Shown here: in pieces, positions 27,012 to 30,609 of the stretch
How the letters are laid out: the number at the start of each line of letters is the position of its first letter
Position numbering within the stretch: position 1 is the stretch's first letter
Assembly: GCA_030267965.1 (NCBI GenBank)
Contig: BRYA01000328.1
Location: 3,479 to 34,087 of the forward strand
Source of the DNA: Triparma columacea
Taxonomy: Eukaryota; Sar; Bolidophyceae; Parmales; Triparmaceae
Reading direction: 5' to 3'
Length of the DNA: 30,609 bases
Translations under genes and position numbers: made by a program
The notes under the pieces: model-generated
The model's database searches: none
Told to the model about the DNA's origin: nothing
What the model saw: the letters and a program-made list of their open reading frames with translations, nothing else

Positions 27012-29017
27012 GCAAGGTGTCAGTGCGTAAAATGCTAATCACACAAATAGTAGTCGACGCTTTGCAAATGAGCGCGAGCCTACCAAGGTACTTCCTTGAG
27101 GGGGAGTGCTTCAGAATGAGGTGGTGGAAGGTTGTGGTTGGGTTAATTGTCATTGACTGGGTAGAGGTTAGTATGGTGACAAGGTGGAGACGATAGAAAG
27201 GTAAGTGGGGAGGGAAAAGGGAGACGAAAGGAGAGACGGGGAGGGGAGACATTAAAGGGGAGTTGTTCCGATGAAGAGATAACCCACAAGTAGATAGTCG
27301 TTATGATATGCGACGTGCATTTCGGAGACACGCGCAATGATTAAACGCCAGCAACTACAAAACGGCTGCCAAACGACCATACTGAGGAACAAATACGACC
27401 CAAATAATCCCTCCGCTAACGCAATTCATAAAAAAATCTCCCTCGCTGCTTTCTCTAACCCACCACCTACATATCATACTCCCCCACTTCCACCCCTCAC
27501 GCAGTAAAGAAATACCCCACAATCATCCGTCTCCATGCCGTGAACAACGCCCCCCCATCGTATCCCCTCTAACCCCCCCCCGCTTCCCCTCCCCCATCCC
27601 TTTCCCTCCCACCCCTTTTGCCCCCCCCTCCCCCCCCCCTCCCCCCCCCCTCACTACACCCCCCAGTACTGGTGTCACCGTGCCATGCACTGCGTCCCCC
27701 TCCTCCGTACGATCCACAAGAAGCACCACAACCTAATCCCCGTCCACACCTTCGGCGCTTACTACAACTCTGCTTTCGAGGCCCTTTTCCTGGGCGGTTG
27801 TTTAGGTGTCTTCAGTATCGTTGTTTGTGGTTTAAGTGTACTCGAGCTGTCTATAGCTGCTTCAATCGGTACCTTCTTCACCGTCCTCGACCACACTCCC
27901 GCTGCCTTCTTCTCGGGTGAGGAGGGTGATTTGAGCGACCATGAGATACACCATAACGTATGCAGTAACTGCAACTTCAGCCAACCTTTCTGGCCGTTTT
28001 TGGACTGGCTTTTTGGGACGAGATTTGAAGATGTTATGAGGAAGGAAGGGAAGGACCCGGAGAAGTACAGGAAGAGAAAGGTGAGATATAGAATGCACTG
28101 CCATGGATCATTTCGTTTTCGTGGCTGTTTTGTTTTTGTTTGTTCCGATGAAGAGATAACCCACAACAGAACTTGCACTATGATATGCGACGTGCATTTC
28201 GGGGACACGCGCAATGATTCAACGCCAGCAAAACCAAAAAGGCTGCCAAACGACCATACTGAGGAACAATACACAACAACAAAATAATATGGTTACAAAC
28301 ACAGGACAAACGACGAGGAATCTAACACGCGCGTTTCCCTGCTTCTCACCGCTCACTACGATCATGCAGGTAAGATGTAAAGAAGTGGGTCGGCGTGATT
28401 TCGTTTTCGTGGTTGTTTGTTTTTGTTCGTTCCGATGAAGAGATAACCCAAAATCACCATTCCCTATGATATGCGACGTGCATTTCGGGGACACGCGCTA
28501 TGATTTAACGCCAGCAATTTCCAAATGGCTGCCAAACGACCATACTGAGGAATAATACAACAACAAACAAAACACTCTTGAAAATATGGTTCAAACACAG
28601 GACAAACGACGAGGAATCTAACACTCGCGTTTCCCTGCTTCTCACCGCCTGTAAAACATTACCCCTCGCCCTATCCCCAACTCAGGCCAAGCGCGTGAAA
28701 CGTGCCATCCATTCCCAGCCGAACTCCCCCGCAGTCGCCCGCCTGGTGAACACCACCTCGCACCTTGATGACAGTGTCAACGAAATCGACACTAACCTCA
28801 AGCGGGAGCTCAAAAAATTCGCAGACGACCTTAGGGAGGATGAAGGTGAGATTATATTAAAGGGGACGAAAGTAACAACGTGATTTAGGTTAACCACACA
28901 ATACAAAAAACTCAAACGCTACACACACAAACGGACTCAGGCCTCAGGAACAGAGAGCTCGCGAGGAGCCCAAACCCACAGGACGTTTCATCAAGCCCTG
29001 GGACACCACCTGAGTAA
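27012..29017 (+). CDS. Fatty acid hydroxylase/sterol desaturase superfamily protein
   Basis: Exons about 27012-27166 (5' end uncertain; first in-frame ATG 27032), 27667-28080, 28686-28845 and 28941-29017, about 261 residues from that ATG. Exon 1 ends VVGLIVIDWVE and exon 2 begins YWCHRAMH, rejoining the family's 'D..eYw.HR..H' motif. Other His boxes follow: IHKKHHNLIPVHTFGAYYNS and SDHEIHHNVCSNCNFSQPFW, then FLDWLFGTRFED, typical of the family's end. These ER di-iron enzymes hydroxylate or desaturate sterols or fatty acids; the substrate is unknown. The protein ends in a charged helix (DTNLKRELKKFADDLREDE). The N-terminus looks short by one or two membrane segments, so an upstream exon is likely. 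Introns 1 and 2 hold three copies of the structured repeat, and intron 2 is a tandem duplicate. Confidence 0.75.
27265..27390 (+). ncRNA. Intron-borne structured repeat, copy 2
   Basis: In intron 1 of the hydroxylase gene. Begins GTTCC-GATGA and ends CTGA-GGAAC, a perfect 5-bp closing stem. It has the shared blocks AAGAGATAACCCAC, TATGCGACGTGCATTTCGG, ACGCGCAATGATT, AACGCCAGCA and GGCTGCCAAACGACCATA. The 14-nt and 10-nt stretches between blocks differ from every other copy. Confidence 0.5.
28142..28267 (+). ncRNA. Intron-borne structured repeat, copy 3
   Basis: In the first half of the duplicated intron 2. Perfect GTTCC/GGAAC closing stem around GATGA and CTGA. It carries GGGGACACGCGC where copies 1 and 2 have GGAGACACGCGC; this change is in the hairpin loop. 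Confidence 0.5.
28429..28553 (+). ncRNA. Intron-borne structured repeat, copy 4
   Basis: In the second half of the duplicated intron 2. Closing stem GTTCC with GGAAT, so one pair becomes G-U. Conserved blocks match copy 3, but both variable segments are different even though the flanking intron DNA is nearly the same. Confidence 0.5.
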
Positions 29018-29279
29018 CAAACCCACCCCCCACACACCCCACACCCCTCTAAAAATCTGCACCAAACTGGAGAGAAAAAAACACACACAAACACATATTT
29101 CTGATTTACATACATCCTCGCATCACTCGCCTCTTGAGCCTACCCCAAACCCCCTCTTGATAACCTCCGTTCCCCCTTGCGGAGTCCTCTGGTTACCCCC
29201 TTCTAGAATTCCAAACGTTTCCTCCTTCCTTTCCACCGAAATTTTCAAGTTTCCTCTAACACAACAATCCCTTCTCTTC

Positions 29280-30574
29280 CTAGAAAATATCCTCCTTCCT
29301 CACCCCCGGGTGGACGATTTTAAGTTCCTCTACGTCCATAACGAGTTCACTCAAACTCACGTACCTTCCACCTCCTCCTCCTCCCATCTCCCACCCCGCG
29401 GCGACGTCCCGAGCGGGCTTCACGAGGACGCTAACGGCTGCCCCGCTGAGGGAGATGTACGTTATGGCCAAACAACCGACCTCGGAACTTAAACGGATCA
29501 CAAACGTACCGGCTGGACAACCCGAGAGGAGCCTTTCAGCCTGAGAAGATGAGCGAGGTGGATGTTAGGAGGGATAGCAGCAGCAAGTAGCCTGAGGAGG
29601 AGGAGGAGCAGGAGGGAGGGATTCGAGTCCCGTAATATCTTCCTTTTCTGAATCCCCCCCCCCCCCACCCCACCCCCCCAGTAAGCCTCACCTCCTCCCT
29701 CCCCAGGAATCCCCCCACTGCCCATCTGGAAGTTCCCGCCTGAGCGTAGAATCCCTCCGCTCCCTCCCCCCCGTAAACGGCTGAATCGACAGAAGAAATC
29801 CCGACCTTCTTACCCCACAAACCCCCGCACCTACCAGCAGCCGCGACGGCACCCCTCCACCAAGTCCATAAACGCCCGAAGAAAACCTCCTCCTAACAGA
29901 TTGAGCGATCCGTTGTCAGTGCTGTTGTTAGTGCAAGGTATTTTAGTCGATCCGCAACCCCTCTCTCTCGTCGCTTCGCTCCTCGACCTCACCTCCACAA
30001 TCCTCCCCTCCTTTTTCATAACTGCAAACTTCCCTCCCACGAATTCCAAGCATTTCTCCGTCATCCCTCTTGGCCCCCCCACGGTCTCCCTGAAGTCCTT
30101 GGCGAGCCAGTCCGACACGTCCTTCCACTTGCCCCACCCCACCCCGACCCTTCCTACCGCGCTCTTCCAAACCCCCCTGCACCTGTTCCCGCTCTTGGCT
30201 TTAGGGATCACGATATTGACGATCTTACCCTCGTCGGTGACCAAGTTCAAGTTATCCAGCGCGCCCGCGACCTCCGAGATTACCGATGGGATGCCTGAGA
30301 GTGCTGAGATAATGTTGCTCTCGCCTAGCGCAGATACCGGGTCTAGACCGTCCATGTCCTCCGATACGAATATGCCGCCGTGCAGCTCCCTCTTCTGGAA
30401 CTCCCTCTCCGTCCGAGCGACTAGCATCTTGGCCGCATTGTACCTGTCCATCGGCTGGACGTTGACTACGGCCTCCCCAAGCGAACCCCTCTCGTCCTTC
30501 CTGTTGCCGCCGCCCTCAACCTTTGAGAAAAGAGAGTCTCTGGCAGTGCAAAGAATCGTTAGGTCCTGGTGCGT
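29280..30574 (-). CDS. STAND/NB-ARC-like protein with STAT-like C-terminal SH2 domain, partial
   Basis: 3' part of a gene entering from the right edge. Exons on the minus strand: 30574-29835, about 29780-29692 (left acceptor uncertain) and 29540-29280. The first exon begins HQDLTILCTARDSLF, then VVNVQPMDRYNAAKMLVART and LSGIPSVISEVAGALDNL. These match the sensor arginine strand, the winged 'v..l.pL...eA..L' and the 'l.G.PlAi..va' (GLPL) motif of STAND NTPases such as NB-ARC proteins; the P-loop would lie outside the window. The second and third exons rejoin as WAVGGFLGREE/AERLLSG, then AGTFVIRLSSEVGCLAITY, with the phosphotyrosine-binding Arg, and end SLSELVMDVEELKIVHPGVR before KEDIF. The order and the ending resemble the STAT type of SH2 domain. 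The SH2 splice join is firm. Linkage of exon 1 to exon 2 is likely but the phase is not settled. Confidence 0.65.
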
Positions 30575-30609
30575 CTGCGACGGGACGTGGGGGGGGGGGG
30601 GGGGGGGTG
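30575..30609 (-). other. Intron end with long C run at window edge
   Basis: On the minus strand the window opens with a run of C (G on the plus strand, 30590-30608), then ACGTCCCGTCGCAG, a plausible acceptor for the STAND exon at 30574. Confidence 0.5.

Larger units (their letters stand above)
28098..28660 (+). repeat. Tandem duplication of an intron
   Basis: The segment starting with ATTTCGTTTTCGTGGYTGTT, through the structured repeat and on to AGGACAAACGACGAGGAATC and CGTTTCCCTGCTTCTCACCG, occurs twice, at about 28110-28350 and 28397-28648. Between the copies, ATCATGCAG ends at 28369 and GTAAGATG starts at 28370, an acceptor directly followed by a donor. The two halves can be read as introns of 289 and 316 nt with a zero-length exon between them. 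Confidence 0.75.

Noticed and set aside
27143..28494. Structured repeats as tRNA, U1-U6 snRNA or U3
   Set aside because: No cloverleaf, no anticodon arm, and none of the conserved snRNA or U3 box sequences are present.

Overview
This window looks like nuclear DNA from a stramenopile (heterokont) alga, possibly a Parmales/bolidophyte-type genome. The evidence is indirect. Genes carry many short GT-AG introns. Calmodulin is split by three exons. Several proteins start with a signal peptide followed directly by a Phe, the pattern used for import into secondary red plastids. Two unusual families, MYND zinc-finger/ankyrin proteins and C2H2 fingers with an 'HGIDVVWH' linker, fit this group from memory. 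I could not search databases, so the lineage call is inference. Gene models below were built by hand from reading frames and splice signals, and phases were checked for most exon joins.

Layout, left to right. 1-450 (-): a ClpP/ClpR-like exon running off the left edge, with a second open frame just upstream. 978-1647 (-): a small secreted/plastid-type protein. 1933-2586 (-): an Mpo1/DUF962-like membrane protein. 2830-4753 (-): a proline-rich protein with an N-terminal signal. 5055-6053 (+): an inositol-monophosphatase family enzyme. 6133-7787 (-): a zinc-finger protein with a 144-bp internal duplication, plus a decayed C2H2 finger array behind it. 7809-8313: an AT-rich element bounded by 52-bp inverted repeats. 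8530-9414 (-): a DprA-like Rossmann protein with a targeting leader. 9933-11716 (+): a SPOC-like protein. 11764-13879 (-): a pentapeptide-repeat protein with a C-terminal membrane anchor. 14150-15521 (+): LipB octanoyltransferase. 15958-16910 (+): calmodulin. 17416-19264 (+): a membrane/PH-domain protein built around PHL/PHM repeats.

19.4-26.3 kb (-) is a tandem array of four MYND/ankyrin gene copies. The second copy was broken by a tesmin/TSO1-like CRC gene, which now uses the MYND promoter and N-terminus and ends in MYND-derived DNA read in another frame. 27.0-29.0 kb (+) is a fatty-acid-hydroxylase-type gene whose introns carry three copies of a structured repeat; a fourth copy lies in an intron at 10.1 kb. 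29280-30574 (-) is the 3' part of a gene joining a STAND/NB-ARC-like segment to a STAT-like SH2 domain.

The genes do not form one pathway. The most unusual items are the STAND-SH2 protein, the intron-borne structured repeat with a C/D-box-like end (including a tandemly duplicated intron), and the CRC/MYND chimera.
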